This document shows positions 12,982 to 25,215 of a stretch of 64,000 nt of DNA, in pieces (positions within the stretch are counted from its first letter, which is position 1; each line of letters opens with the position of its first letter). The DNA is from Pyrenopolyporus hunteri (Eukaryota; Ascomycota; Sordariomycetes; Xylariales; Hypoxylaceae). The notes under the pieces were generated by a model. That model worked only from the letters and a program-made list of their open reading frames with translations, had not been told where the DNA came from and did no database searches. The position numbers and the translations under genes are program-made. The stretch lies in the NCBI GenBank assembly GCA_902806595.1, contig CADCXC010000005.1, positions 2,356,001 through 2,420,000 on the forward strand, written 5' to 3'.

Positions 12982-15052
12982 TTACCCCTTCAGCGGCGCG
13001 ACCCTAACCCCCCTGGCGCTCCCCCACACGCTCTCCGAGACCTTGCGGGGGATCTTGCGCCCGCGGAGCCTCTGATCGATCAACCACATGCCGACGACGA
13101 ACTCCGTCCTATCCAGGTAGCCCCTTCCGCGGCGATCCACCAGATCCCACACCTCGGCCAGCTCGTCGGGCGGCAGGCGGCTGCGCGCCCATATATCGCG
13201 CACGACGACGTTGGCCACGACCTGCTCCCACTCCTTATCCGCGGGGTTATCTTTTCCATTGCCGTTGCCATCCCCGTTCCCGTTCCCGGAAGCGCCGTCG
13301 GGCGGCGCGAGCAGCAGCCCGCGGTTGCTCGCCCAGACGCCCTCGTACCTCTTGCGCTCGCGGGGCGTGATCTCCTCGCGCCAGCGCTTGCGCGAGCCCT
13401 CGTGGTGGACGTGCTTGTTGCCGCCGCCGAGCTTGGCGAGGGGCTTGCGGCGGCGGGAGCGCGCACGGGACGACGCGTCTTCGTCGTCCGACTTGGACAG
13501 GGGCCGTCGCAGCGTCTGGCGCATGTGCGGCGTCTGCCTGCGCGACGGCGGCTTGAGCGGAGGAGGGGGCGTCTGCGCGGTCGACGGCGTTAGGCGGGAG
13601 GATGCTAGGGAGCCGGCGACGATGGCGTCGGCGAGGGAGTCTAGGGGGAGATTCGTAACGGATGACTGCGTCTGCCGTCGCGGGAGGGCGGGGGGACGCT
13701 TGCTGGGGGGGGGTGGATACGGTTTGGGCTGAAGGGGGCCGCTTTGATCGCTGTGGACCAGGGCTTGACGGCCGGGATCTGCCTCGCTCGGGAGAGCCAG
13801 GGTGAGGTGTTGGGACTGATGAAGCGGAGACGAAGGAGTCATCAGATGAAGTCGAACTTCGACGAACATCGTCTCCTAGAGGGGATATTGCTGTAGTATC
13901 ATATAGTGGGCTTGGGGGTTGCGGTTCGGGTTTTCTAGGTGGAGATGTTTGTCCTTTAGGAACCGTATCTTGCACCCGTATATCATTCACCAAGATCTGG
14001 GAAGTAGATCGCCTCGGTCGAGGTGATAGAATGACGGTATCGGCCTGGCTAATAGATTTCGGCGGCGGCGTTAAAGCACGCGGCTTACCCCTGAACTCTA
14101 GGACTCCAGGCTCTGTGGGCGCGGGGACTTTGTTTCTTGTCCTCGTTGGTGGAGGGGTAGGAGGGCGGCCTTTTGCTTCGTTGACTGCGTTTTTAGACTG
14201 GTAAGATTCCTCTTGAGCCATGTTGGCCGCTGGCTCTGAAGGCGATGTTGCTCTCTCCCATGCTCTAGAACTAGCTAGCCTCGACGGGGACAGCTCATTA
14301 TTAACAATAGAACCCACAGCCTTTGGAGAATTTAGAGATCGAATTCCCGGCTTTGACTCGTGCGATTTCTGGCTTTCTAACGTCTCCGTGCTTTTCTTGA
14401 CCGGGTCCGTATCATCCCCTTTATTCTCGAACATGGATATAAGAGTATTTGTAGAGGGGATTGGTGTAGTATCTGTTACCAAGTCGAGGCTTGCTACCGA
14501 ACTGGTAGCGCTATTGTTGGCGCTGGCGTCGTTTTTCGGCCGTCTTCTAGTCGGTTGTTGAGTATGTGGATGTGGTTGAGGTATCTGATGGTGAACGGGG
14601 CTAGCCGATCTACTGGCGGCGAGCGTCGCAGCTATGAAGGACGGAGAGCGAGGGTCTGGTCCGCCTTGTTTAGTGGGAGTACCCAAGGGGGAGGAAGCGC
14701 CGTGGTTGCGATGCGATGGCGGCTGCAAGTGTTGTGTTGAAGGCTGGCTCGCGATCTTGTATTCGGCTTCGAGGCTACTATTCGCGCCCTGAACACTGCT
14801 GCCAGTGGTTTGTCGGCTTATCGTTCGAGGACGATCTTGCGAGGCTGAGGTAGCCGACGTAGCCGACGTAGCTGCAATGAGAGCTCCATTATTGACATTT
14901 TGAGAAGGCTTCGCAACCGGCGGCGGTTTCGGCGAGGATTTCTGAAAGGCAAGCGAAGCGCCTCTCAAGGCGGCGTTATAGGAAGAATCATCGTTGTTTC
15001 TAGGAGGGCTCGGTGGCAATCGGCTCCGATTAGGGGTCACTGATCGGTTCAT
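12982..15052 (-). CDS. irs4: IRS4-type EH-domain protein (reading frame broken at a C9 run)
   Basis: The N-terminal frame (15052 to about 13715) is Ser/Pro-rich and disordered, with a STNTLISMFENKGDD motif. The C-terminal frame (about 13700-12982) contains LPLDSLADAIVAGSLASSRL, a basic segment, and an EH domain (EVWDLVDRRGRGYLDRTEF, then MWLIDQRLRGRKIP). Together they match yeast Irs4/Tax4, which regulate phosphatidylinositol 4,5-bisphosphate levels through the phosphatase Inp51. The two frames differ by one base at a run of nine C (plus-strand G, 13705-13713). One base fewer gives a continuous protein of 689 residues. Alternatively a 67-nt intron with a weak GTCAAG donor ending just after the C run would also restore frame. 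The TAA stop at 12982 lies within GGTAAGT, so a further exon is possible. Confidence 0.82.
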
Positions 15053-16270
15053 GAGGCCCGTCGATAGGAGAAGAGACCGCCCGGCTTGGAGGTCGAGGAC
15101 AATGGCGTTTCATTTATATGTACCTAGGATATATTGTTGCCGAGGTCGATTCGCTGCATAAAAGGTGATATCGACATATAAATTGACATATAAAACTATA
15201 ATATCCTACGTCGTGGTAGTGAAAAGGTTGATGTTTCCCAGGTAAGCGCTGGGGAATTGAACTTAGGGGGCAGATAGGGCTGAAACATCCCATCTGATAA
15301 GGTTTCAGATCCAAAAATAACGGGTTATAGAAGCCCGAAATCTGAAGCTTAGGCCCCGCATCAGGGGGTGCATGCACCTAGTACATGCGCTAGGCCGTGC
15401 TACACAATAAGTGAGGTACTGTACGGTACAACACTACTTACTCCCAGGCTCACAGTACAATGGAACATATAGACTCCTCTTATATCATACTTATTACATT
15501 AGACTTCCACTGGGGTAGTTGAATATAGGCACCTATGTGGACAAGTAGGAGTATTCACAATAGAACAAGCACCATATCAGCTACGTATAATCCTTAAGGC
15601 GAAATATACCGACTTCAAGCCGGCCAATTTATTCAGTAACGACGGCTCTTACGACTATAGCAATCGCCCAAGGAGCCAGAACATGAACCTCGACCACGCA
15701 CCTATTCGCTCTCCATCTCGAACGCCTTACGAACGAACCGACGCCGATTCCAATGTTTCCCGCATCCCTTTGCTTTGCTCTTACCCGTCGCCCTCGACCC
15801 CCTCCTTTCCGATTATGTCCGGTAAACGGTATGTGAAAAATCCGCTGATAGTCGAAGCCCCAACCGCAAGCGCCGAAGACGCCCCTGGGTGCTGCTAAGT
15901 GCTACATACTATCGGCCGGCTTCGACGACGGCGTCGAGCCGTGTCGAGATATATGGGCTCCAACCTCCCGGCGGCCTTGCGGCAAATCGAAATCCTAATG
16001 CAATTAAAAAAAACACCAAGTACAAGAAACGGAGAAAGCATTTGTGCGAGAAATAGCCGCCAGGAACGGGCATGGCTAAGAAGGTAGGTATGAACGATGT
16101 CGGTGTGTTTCCTCTCGTGTTTCGTCAGGGGGTGCGGGCAGCCGTCGCTTGACAGATCGTGAGAAAATGTTTCCCTCATGAGTCGTAACGGTGAGTCACG
16201 TAACCTTTTTCGGAGCTCGTTATTCATCTAGGTATCTAGTAGGAAGAAAGAGTGAAGCAGCGTCGAATGC
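15053..16270. other. Intergenic region upstream of IRS4
   Basis: No gene recognised. An open frame at 15683-15898 (+) has no protein-like features and I leave it out. The stretch should contain the IRS4 promoter and the 3' UTR of the Ase1 gene. Confidence 0.5.
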
Positions 16271-18671
16271 TTAGTAGGCATCCTCGTCAGTCCACTCACT
16301 ACCCGAAATAATCCGATTGCCTTCGGCGTCTACCATGGCATTACCACCGTACATCGCCGGAGGAAGGCCGCGTTGTCGCTTCGTAGGTAAATTGGCTTGC
16401 TGGCGCGAGTACGGGTCTTCTGGCGTGAATCGCTTCCCTCTCGCCGCTCGTACCTTGGCGTAGTAGGCGTCGGATGCGTCAGCTTCCGGCTCGGAATTGT
16501 CGTCGTACGTCTCCCAATTCTCGGACCCGGTTACCACGGTAGATGTGTTCGAGATCTGTCTTGGGGGCGGTGCTTGAGGGTAGGATGGCATATGTCGCTC
16601 GCTTTGTATAGAAGCGTGCGCATCTTCGTGTTGATGGGACCTTGAATAAGTCTGATAGGACTCTCGTTCATAGGCCCGATCATCATACACATCCTCCGGC
16701 TCAACAGCTCGGACACGGATACTTGAACCGAGCCCCATGTTTCGGTAAGGGTTCACTGGCGTCTCCAACTCGGGAGCTTGGACTAGATCTCTCATCTTAG
16801 GCGGCGGAGCACGCATGAGTGGATTCCCGCGCAGTGTACCCTGGGCTCTAGATTCGGGTCGGGGCCTCTCAGGAGAATTGCTGCCATGCTGGAGGTTTGA
16901 TAGGGGAACACGAGCAGGTATCCTGGTTGGACTACCTTTTGAATCTTTCTGTGGCTGAGTCGGATTCTGACCTCTCCTAATCGTACCGTTCCCGGTTATA
17001 GTCGAGGTTGGCGTCTTCGACCTCACTATGCTGGCCACCTTAGCACTATTGGCGCGGGTAAGTGTGGCAGCTTTCTGCGGCACCTTGTTTGCCGACGGTG
17101 GAGGGCCTGCGGGGGTCTTCGATCTCGGGATTGGAGCCTGCTTAGGAGCTTCAGGCTCCAGGAGGTCTAGGTATCTCTCGCCATGAACAAGGAATGGGCG
17201 GCCGTACTCGTCCTCCCACTTCTCTAGCAGCTTAGCGAGTTCAGCAGCAACCTTAGGAAGCTCTTTAGCGATTCTCTTTCGCATCTTCTCCTCTCGTAGC
17301 AACTTTCCAGGGTCTCGTCTCTCCCCCTTTTGGCCGCGCATCATGAGTCGGGAGGCATCTTGACTGGATGCCGCGAGCTCATCACGGTCGTGAACAAGGG
17401 TACGATGCTTCTCAACTAAGGCCAAAGTGGGTGCTCGCTGCTCCTTCAAGGCTTCTAGTCGAGAAATCTCACGTTCGTGAGCTTCCAAGAGCGCATCGCT
17501 GTAGACGTCGGAGAAAGCTGGTGTAAACTCAAGCATCTCATCCTCGGAGAAATATAGTGCGTCCCATAGCTCTTGGAGCTTGAAGCGCGCATCCTCCACA
17601 AATAGGTGTAGATTCTGTCGCTTGAGCTCATTCAGTCGCGCTAACTCGTCTTCGAACTCGTTGATCTGCCGAATACCGCAACCACGGTTGCCGTTTAAGA
17701 ACGCCTTACGCTCTCCTTCGTCGACACCAAGTTTCTCCCAGAGAGCTTCGACAGATGCCTTGAGGTCTCTCAGACGCTTCTCGCGATTCTTCTTCTCGTC
17801 CGATAGCTTATCTCTCTTGCTGCGCAGTCTAGACAGATCCTCTTCGTGGAGGCCTAGCTGCTCCGGGGCGTCGCGATAATACTTTACAATAGCACCGTCT
17901 GTCTGTGCCTGGGGTGTGCCGAGTTCAGCCCATAGTTGGATGATATGTTCTGAGTAAGTCTTGACTGCGGTGACTCGACGGTTGTACTCGTCGTAGACTC
18001 GGGTGAATTCGTCGTCGAGTTTATTAACGTAGGATGGGGAGAGGTCGAACGCAGTCGGAATAGACTGGTTCGGCCCCGTAGGTGGTAGTGCAATCTTTAC
18101 GAACGTTGGTTCAAGGTGGGAGGAATAAGATTCGAGTGCTTGGACAAGTTCTATGAATAGATTAGCACGAATGGCTCTCTGCAGCGATTCCCCGGTAACC
18201 TCCCCCTGTACACAAGAATTCAACTTACTTCTAACTTGCTCAAATCGCTCGCGATGGAGCTTGCTTATATGCATATGCTTCTCTTTCAATACAGTAAGGC
18301 ATTTCGTGAGCGGATAGGTGATTCGGAGATCGTCTTCCTCGGAAGAATGTCTGTGTTGCGATTTGGAACCGTCGAGGGACGCTTCCATTTGGCGGATCAC
18401 GGTGATAATTCGTTGCGCCTCATCTAACAAATCCTTCTTCTCGGCCGTTACCTGCTTTACCTGATTATTTAAGGTCTCGGAGAGAGCCGCGAAGAGCTGT
18501 GGATTTTCCTTTAGTTAGTGTCCGGATCCACGTAACTATGATAGCGCAATCTTTGCTTACCTCTGCTTCTCTACTCTCGCGATCATGGCTAGCGACGCCG
18601 ATCTCGTCGAAGAGGCCGTGCAGTTGGCCGATTATCGTATTAACTTGCTGGGAAAGGTAGCTCGCGTCCAT
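16271..18671 (-). CDS. ase1: Microtubule-bundling spindle midzone protein (Ase1/PRC1/MAP65)
   Basis: Exons 18671-18561 and 18496-16271 are joined by a 64-nt GTAAGC...CACAG intron, giving 778 residues. The N-terminal two thirds is almost entirely helical coiled coil (dimerisation and spectrin-like repeats). It includes LREEKMRKRIAKELPKV and KWEDEYGRPFLVHGERYLDLL near residues 410-460, the signature MAP65 microtubule-binding region. The C-terminal 270 residues are Ser/Pro/Arg-rich and disordered, with several S/T-P sites (KTPAGPPP, KTPTST) of the kind phosphorylated by mitotic kinases in this family. The protein cross-links antiparallel microtubules in the anaphase spindle. The length agrees with ascomycete orthologues (about 730-850). 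Confidence 0.9.
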
Positions 18672-19702
18672 CTTGAAAGCGATACCGGCAGCAGATAAAC
18701 TAAGTGACCCGACAGGTCGTATTCATGAAGGTGTAACAAAATTTCTTTATTTGTTGGGGGACGTAAGGTCAAGGAGTTTTGTTTGCAAAGCGGTGACGCA
18801 CCGGCCCTCGTTGCCGAATGTGGTTCGATATTAATGTACGTGGAGAAGTCAAAGTGCGAGTGTTGTAAGGGGTATGAACGATGCAAACGAAGGTGGTTCT
18901 GGTTAGGCAACCTAGAAGCTATCGGAGGTCAGTCGGCGCATCCCAGGCGATCAAGATACGCCAAAGCGATTTCGTGCGTTTTGCATGCGCAAGGTGCAGC
19001 CGGGGGAATATGTGCAGGAGAGGGATCGAAATGCAAGTGATATCGCAGTTCGGGTAGTCGATGATGTGTCTCGCTTTTAGAGGTTGGCCTGAGACGGTGT
19101 TTGAGAAGCTAATAAAATGGAGGGGAAAAGTTGAGGTGCAGGACGAGGTAAACCCGTTCAGGCAGATCAACAACAACCGCGAGTTATTATTTGCTAGTTT
19201 CCGCCTCGACCCGGTTGTAGTTGTTACATTTTCCGTCGCCACGGCAACGCGGCTTATAGCCACTTACAGCCCACTTTCCGTTAGTGGTATGCGCCAACGT
19301 ACCTGGGTACTGTGCTGTTACTCCGCACGTCAGCTACATTTAGCACCCAATCGCCCACTGTGTTTCAGCTTTTCCCCCGCTAGCTGGGTACCAATCAGGA
19401 TTTTCCCATGCAGTCCTATCGATAAACATTCGTTTCCGCCAATCAAAACAACCAAAACACAGCTCGACTTCCGAAAGCAGCCTGATTCGACATCGTCCAC
19501 CAATTGTCGACGCAACTTGTTACTATGCAGTTAGATCCTGCGTATGCACAATACAGAGTTCAATCATGCGTATCAGCATACGCGTCGAGGCGTAGGAGCT
19601 TGCATGTCTCGGATGCGGCCAGTCTTGTATACCAATATATTTAGCGAACCGCATCGTATCATAAGACACGGGTGACACAGGGAGATTGCCGGGAGGATTA
19701 TG

Positions 19703-20322
19703 GTGGGCCATTCCCCCAAAACCGCCAACCCGCCAAAACACCTGAAAATTGATGACATAAGCCGTAAAATAACTCTTATATGAAAAGGACTTGTAATTAA
19801 TTAAATAAAATAGTTAAAAATATGCGGTTTAAAGATTTAAATATTTAGAAAATTAGTTAATTTGATTACTATTTTTAATTATTTTATTTATTTTTCTAAC
19901 CCTTTAGTTTTGAAGATATTAATTATTAGTATGTGATGAATTATATGCGTGACCACCTAGGTACTTATCTCTTACCCGCATACCCACTCGATAGATACGT
20001 AAACACTCCTCTAAAAAATATTATGATCTTGAAATTGTCAATACATGGCATATCCTACCTTTAGAATGGTATAGCTATACGGCTATAAGCTCTAAACACA
20101 TAGGAATACCCTCATTACCATGACGATACGTATAGTAAAGAAGTTTCTTCAAGAACCCGCTAGTCGCATGTTATGTCATCTTTTCTCGCATTATATCATC
20201 TTTGTGAAGCTAGATATGCGATTATGTCATATTTTTCCTAGTTGTCTATACGCATATATATGGCTTATGTCATCTTTTTTTCAACGTTTTGGCGGGTTGG
20301 CGGTTTCAAGGCAAATGGCCAG
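19703..20322. mobile_element. MITE-like element with about 60-bp terminal inverted repeats
   Basis: The left arm (19703-19763) and right arm (20262-20322) are inverted copies. They share a perfect 21-bp core at 19719-19739 and 20286-20306, and a second match, GATGACATAAGCC, at 19751-19763. The 500 bp between are strongly AT-rich with no open frame. The right side carries four spaced copies of TTATGTCATC-like sequence (20171, 20191, 20222, 20265), and a fifth, inverted copy lies in the left arm. This is the architecture of a small non-autonomous DNA transposon with subterminal repeats. No transposase is present, and I could not identify a target-site duplication with confidence. Confidence 0.6.
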
Positions 20323-20608
20323 CCGTCAGGATATAAGGGCGCCACAACATCTACATATGCGGTGTGTATAAATTGAGGGTGGTCGAACATAGGTAGGTTT
20401 AACATAGGTAGGAGTCAAGGAACCATCAATGTGGTCCAGTTTCATGGGAAACTACCAAATATATAAGGTACTCATGAACTAAGGTAGATGGGGAGACTTG
20501 ACATCGTATTAGAACTTTTAACACCCCCAAATCCGTACCTAAAACATCCCAAGGCAATTAACAAAAAGCACTTTACTCGTGGGGGCCGGCAGACAAAAGC
20601 AAAAACGC

Positions 20609-20626
20609 CACACTATCGATAGTGTG
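20609..20626. repeat. 18-bp perfect palindrome centred on ATCGAT
   Basis: CACACTATCGATAGTGTG is exactly self-complementary. The flanks extend the match with one bulged base (CGC to the left, GCG to the right). It lies in the gene desert, not next to a start codon. Confidence 0.7.
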
Positions 20627-20987
20627 AGCGTGGTGGGGTGATACCCCGGTGAAGAAGGCTTCAAAAAATGGCGTACTATATAATATACGGCGATGGAACG
20701 GGCCGCTGACCTGGCTGATGGTTCCCAAGTACTGTAGCGGTGACTGATGGGGATCGAAAGCGTAGCCCGCAGAACCGCAGTTTTTCTATTGCGCAGGAGG
20801 CGGGGCAGGGAAACTATCCCGCACCTCGCTGTCGGTTGCCCAGCACCGCGACAAACGAGTAGGTACTGGCCACACCCAAGGAAATTCTCGAGTGAATGGG
20901 ACGTACCTAAGTACCTACCAACCTAATAAATCAATCAGCGAACTGAAGGTTATATAGCATAATAAACGACAGACATGTAACAACGAG

Positions 20988-21080
20988 CATAGCTCAGGCG
21001 ACCATCTACTGTTGGTCAGTGGTAAGAACCGTGGTTTAAAAAAGGGGCCGACTTGTTCCGACCACGGTTCGAGCCTCACC
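20988..21080 (+). repeat. tRNA-like Pol III element with a 10-bp hairpin
   Basis: An A-box-like TAGCTCAGGCG (near 20992) and a B-box-like GGTTCGAGCC (near 21066) are spaced about as in a tRNA gene and followed by T-rich runs at about 21081-21135. GAACCGTGGT (21026-21035) and ACCACGGTTC (21061-21070) are perfect inverse complements. A proper tRNA cloverleaf does not fold because the T-stem does not pair. I therefore call it a tRNA-derived or tRNA-like element. Confidence 0.35.
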
Positions 21081-22291
21081 TTTTCCATTTTTTCTCATAA
21101 TTTTTTTCCCTTTGCGAAACTTTTTTAGACTCGATTCTTCTATGACTTTAGCCTTCTAGTCAACTTGTTGAAGGTCTACACAACTAACTAGGCGGCGCCA
21201 GGTATGAATTGGGCATTTCGATCTTATTATAGTCACAGGTGAATCAGGGACCGTACGAGGTTTTGAGGGTTGTGAGAAGTGACACTGGTTCAAATTCTAA
21301 TAGTGAATATACTCTACTCTACCGCTTCCCGTGGCGGTTTAGAAGTGTATTGTGACTATCACTAGGACAGACAAGCTTCTCAGGCTCACGACATCGCCAA
21401 TATGATTTTGAGTTTATGTTACGGAGGAGGGATTCGTATTATGCTTCTCCCTTCGTGCTATCTGCGAGGCTTGACATTTACAGAGGCGATATCTTACACC
21501 GCAGCAATTCCTAGGATACACCGTATGGCAAACCTGTTAAGCTTATCCTAGAAGAGGCCGTTGGGATCCATTCACAGCCAAGCAGGATCGTATTATATAC
21601 AACATTGAAGAGAATGCTCCCCTCGGCGACAGATAGATAAAACCCCCGTCCTAACTGTATGAAAAGTGATTCAAAAATATCCCTTCTGAGATATTCATAG
21701 CCTGCGTTGCGCCTCATTGTTACAGATATGAGTTTGTAGGGTATACATTCAATCATCTTCCTACCCCTTACGTCACCCCTAGGCGCATTGACGGTAATAC
21801 CCCAGAAACATCGCAGGCTTCTAGATCTTCTCGACTAGCTAGCCCCTTGCTAGCTTGTGCATGTAATAAAGCGACAGGTTCGTAGGACTATGGCCTTCCT
21901 CTCGGTAACCTCACCGGATTTCTCGAACTGCCGTAGTTTCGTGACGAGGTGTCTCAATATGATAGACAACTGACCAATACATATACTTACCACTCTCATG
22001 GAAGAATATCACCTCCCACGTCATTTCCTGCCCCATCCCTGGCGTAATCCCTTTCGATGGGTCTAGGGCTGAGTAATTCTGTGTTTGTATATAAAAATGG
22101 GAACCACTCCTCGAGCAGCAGTTTAGTGAACTAGGGAACAGTGCGTGTTTAAAATAGCCATGGCGACGTGATGATGGGCTCGATAATAAAGATATTTAAC
22201 CAAGGCTCATCTCCCTCACGGCAACACTGAACGCAGCCATCCATCAACGAAAACCGTCCCATCAATCACTGACTAAATCGCCATTCACATT

Positions 22292-23768
22292 ATGAAGCTT
22301 CTCAACGGGATCTTGGGCAGCCTGGCCATGGCCGGGCTCGCCCTTGCGAAGACCAACAGAACCTCAACAATACGAAATGTCGTCTATTTAGACCAGTACG
22401 TCTCCTTTCTCACCTATCGTAGCATCGTTATAGACTAACACGATTATTAGATACCATTCTACCAACCTTCCGGGGAAGAACGTAACAGCAGGGATAACGC
22501 ACGTCATCATGGCCTTCGCAAACTCCTCCCTTTTCGCGTCCGAGAAAGCAGACGCTTTCCGACCATTCCTGCCCGTGAGCAACGTCCGCGCCCTCTTCGA
22601 CGAAGGGACGAAAGTCGGCCTCGCGATCGGCGGCTGGGGGGACACGGCGGGTTTCCGGACCAGCGTCAAGGCTAAGAAGGGCCGCAGAGCCTTCGCGCAG
22701 AGCGTGGCGAAGGTGGCGGGAAACCTGGGCTTCGACTTCGTCGACGTCGACTGGGAGTACCCCGGGGAGGCGGGCCCCGACTACAAGGAGATGCTGGGCA
22801 CGAACAAGACCACCGAGGTCGACAGCTTCCCGCTTCTCCTCCGCGAGATCAGGTACGCCATCGCGCCCATGCAGCTCTCCATCGCCGTCCCGGCCCTGCA
22901 ATACGACATCCCCGCGTACACCGCGTCCTCGGCGCAGGAGGTCTTCTCCACCGTCGACATGGTCAATATCATGACATACGATATGATGGGTCGCCGCGAC
23001 GCCGTATCCCTGCACCACACGTCCGTCAGGGGGTCGCTGGAGACTGTGGAGCGGTACCTCGACCTTGGCCTGTCGCCGTGCAAGATCAACCTCGGGCTCG
23101 CGTACTACGCGAAGTACTTCCAGACGCCCCGCAACAGCACATGCAGCTCGCCCGCGAACTGCCCGATCCTTAAGGCTACGTACGACAACGGCACCGACGC
23201 CGGCACCACGGGTGCCATGACCTTCGCGGACGCGGCCGCGTATACGCCGGGGCCCCTAACAAACGCCACCGTGTCGCCCGACGGCCGCTGCGGCGCCGGC
23301 ACGCCCTTCGTATGCGCGAATTCCACGGCAGGCGGCGGCGCGTGCTGCTCGTCGTCCGGGTTCTGCGGGGCGACGGCGACGCACTGCGGCGCCGGGTGCC
23401 AGGGGTCGTACGGGCGGTGCGCGGGGCTGGACATGCCGCGCGAGTTCGCGAAGGCGCTGGCGCACGGGAAGCTCGACGAAGACGAGGGCGGGATGTGGTA
23501 CTGGGACGCGCAGAGCCGGTTTTTCTGGACGTGGGACTCGGTCGAGCTGATGCAGCGCAAGATGCGGGAGATCGTGGAGCCGCTGCACCTCGGCGGCGTT
23601 ACGGCCTGGAGTCTGGGCGAGGATAGCGCTGACTGGAGCCATATCAAGGCTGTTACGAATGCTGTTAGAGGTGTGGGTAGGCCTGCGGCCGTCCAGCAGA
23701 AGGTTGAGAGGAAGCCGTATGGACGGGGCATGCGGCCGCATTTCCATCGGTGGGTGCATCAGGGGTAG
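22292..23768 (+). CDS. Secreted GH18 chitinase with internal CBM18 (hevein-like) domain
   Basis: Exons 22292-22395 and 22451-23768 (GTACGT donor, TTAG acceptor) give 473 residues. Residues 1-19 are a signal peptide ending ALA. The GH18 barrel starts at NVVYLDQYHS. It has the SxGG-like strand GLAIGGWG and the catalytic DxxDxDxE motif D130-F-V-D133-V-D135-W-E137, where E137 is the proton donor. The MTYDMMG strand follows. A Cys-rich hevein-like module (about 312-358: RCGAG, ACCSSSGFCG, HCGAGCQ, YGRC) sits inside the catalytic domain. After it the barrel resumes with MWYWDAQSRFFWTWDS and GGVTAWSLGED. It would cleave chitin outside the cell or in the cell wall. Putative N-glycosylation sites are frequent (NSS, NKT, NST, NGT, NAT). 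Confidence 0.92.
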
Positions 23769-25215
23769 GGGCGCCGGGGACATTACACCCAGATTGAGTT
23801 ATCAGAAGTTATGGATAAGGGGTGTGGCAAAGCTCCCAGGGTAGATTTACGTTAGTCAGATATTCGAGATACCATGGTGAACGTGTTGGTCGGTTATTCC
23901 TTTGGCAGTACACATAGCTCTCTTAGGCCTGGTAATAATATTGCCTAATTTGACTTGCAATATGATTGTGAATATCTGTGAGGCGTTCGGGCGTATGTGT
24001 TTCCTTATAGGAAGACTGATAACTGAGGAATATCATATAATCGGATGCCCATGTATGTCTCTTACACGATGTGCTTAGTTGTCTATACTAGATCTTAGTA
24101 GATCGGGGTCGGTTCTGCGAGCCCGAGCTAACGTCATCCCCGAGAGAAACTTGTAGCTTAATTTCTCTCCTAGCCGTTATCCCGGTGCTATCGACTGCTT
24201 CAATAATCTGCTCTATGATATAGGTTGATTCGGAAGAGTTGTCGAGGGCATCTGATTCCAACATAGCCTCTCCATCTTTTCTAAGAGCGGCTATAAAACG
24301 GGTATATGAGGTCAGAAATACACCTGCGTCAAAAGATTATTCTTACATGTGGTACTTAATATGTCAATTTTATATGACACACCACCTTAGATTCTACTAG
24401 CTGGCTAGTATAATACAAACCGAGACGGTGCGGGGGCCGGCAATGGCTGGAATAAGGCTTTGGGACATCATGATGAGTGGATCAGACGCCGTCCGTTAAC
24501 ATGGCCGCAGGTCTTAGACCGGGGCTGATCTGTCCGAATTATCCTTTACGCCCTGACTTCACCCTAAGGGGGGCTATGTCTGCCAGCTATCGTGATACGT
24601 GGTTGACGGTAAACTTTTCAGGTGGCGTAACTGGAACCTAATACTTTATCCTGAGAAAGCATTTGGCCGTCAGGAATAAGGGGCCGCGGCGCGAAGGACA
24701 TTGTTCTGCTCATTGCGCCAGGGGGAGATTGAAACGTGGATATAAGAACCCCCTATAAAATCTTTGAACGGCTGCGTATCCTACTCCTTGCTCTATTGTT
24801 GATCGTATTTCAATCGGTATAATAGTATTGATGTGAGTGAAAAGATGCTGCATGCGGATGGTTTAGGAGGGAACAATTGATGTCGAGAAGTAGTCGGCAA
24901 AATATCGGCACCGACATACCTAGGTACCTAGGTACTTAGGAGTATCGGCGTAGAGGGTTCTACAGTGTGTATTACTTGAAAGCACTCAATTGCTATACTG
25001 TGCATAGGTACTATCTGAATTGTACCCAAGTTTCCCTAGGACCATCTTATCGGGACACTTTTCTTCGTCATCGCCTCCCTAAATAGGTTCCTACCTAATA
25101 TCAAGCTCCTGGCTTTTATAAAATCCGTTACAACCAAATCTTCTTTCAATGCTCATCCGGTGACCCTGACCTCTAGCTTGCCTCCTTCTGGCTAGCTGGA
25201 TATGTGCCCTCGAGA
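23769..25215. other. Intergenic region between the chitinase and MDM10
   Basis: I see no gene here. TACCTAGGTACCTAGGTA repeats occur at about 24917-24935. The last part is the Mdm10 promoter and leader, with CT-rich sequence just before the start. Confidence 0.55.

Larger units (their letters stand above)
18672..22291. other. 3.6-kb gene desert with a MITE-like element, palindrome and tRNA-like sequence
   Basis: No coding gene is supported. The stretch holds an AT-rich inverted-repeat element (19703-20322), an 18-bp perfect palindrome (20609-20626) and a tRNA-like segment with A- and B-box-like motifs (about 20988-21080), each listed separately. The last 250 bp before 22292 form the chitinase promoter and leader. 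Confidence 0.6.

Noticed and set aside
15683..15898. Short open frame upstream of IRS4
   Set aside because: Random-looking composition and no splice partner or domain.
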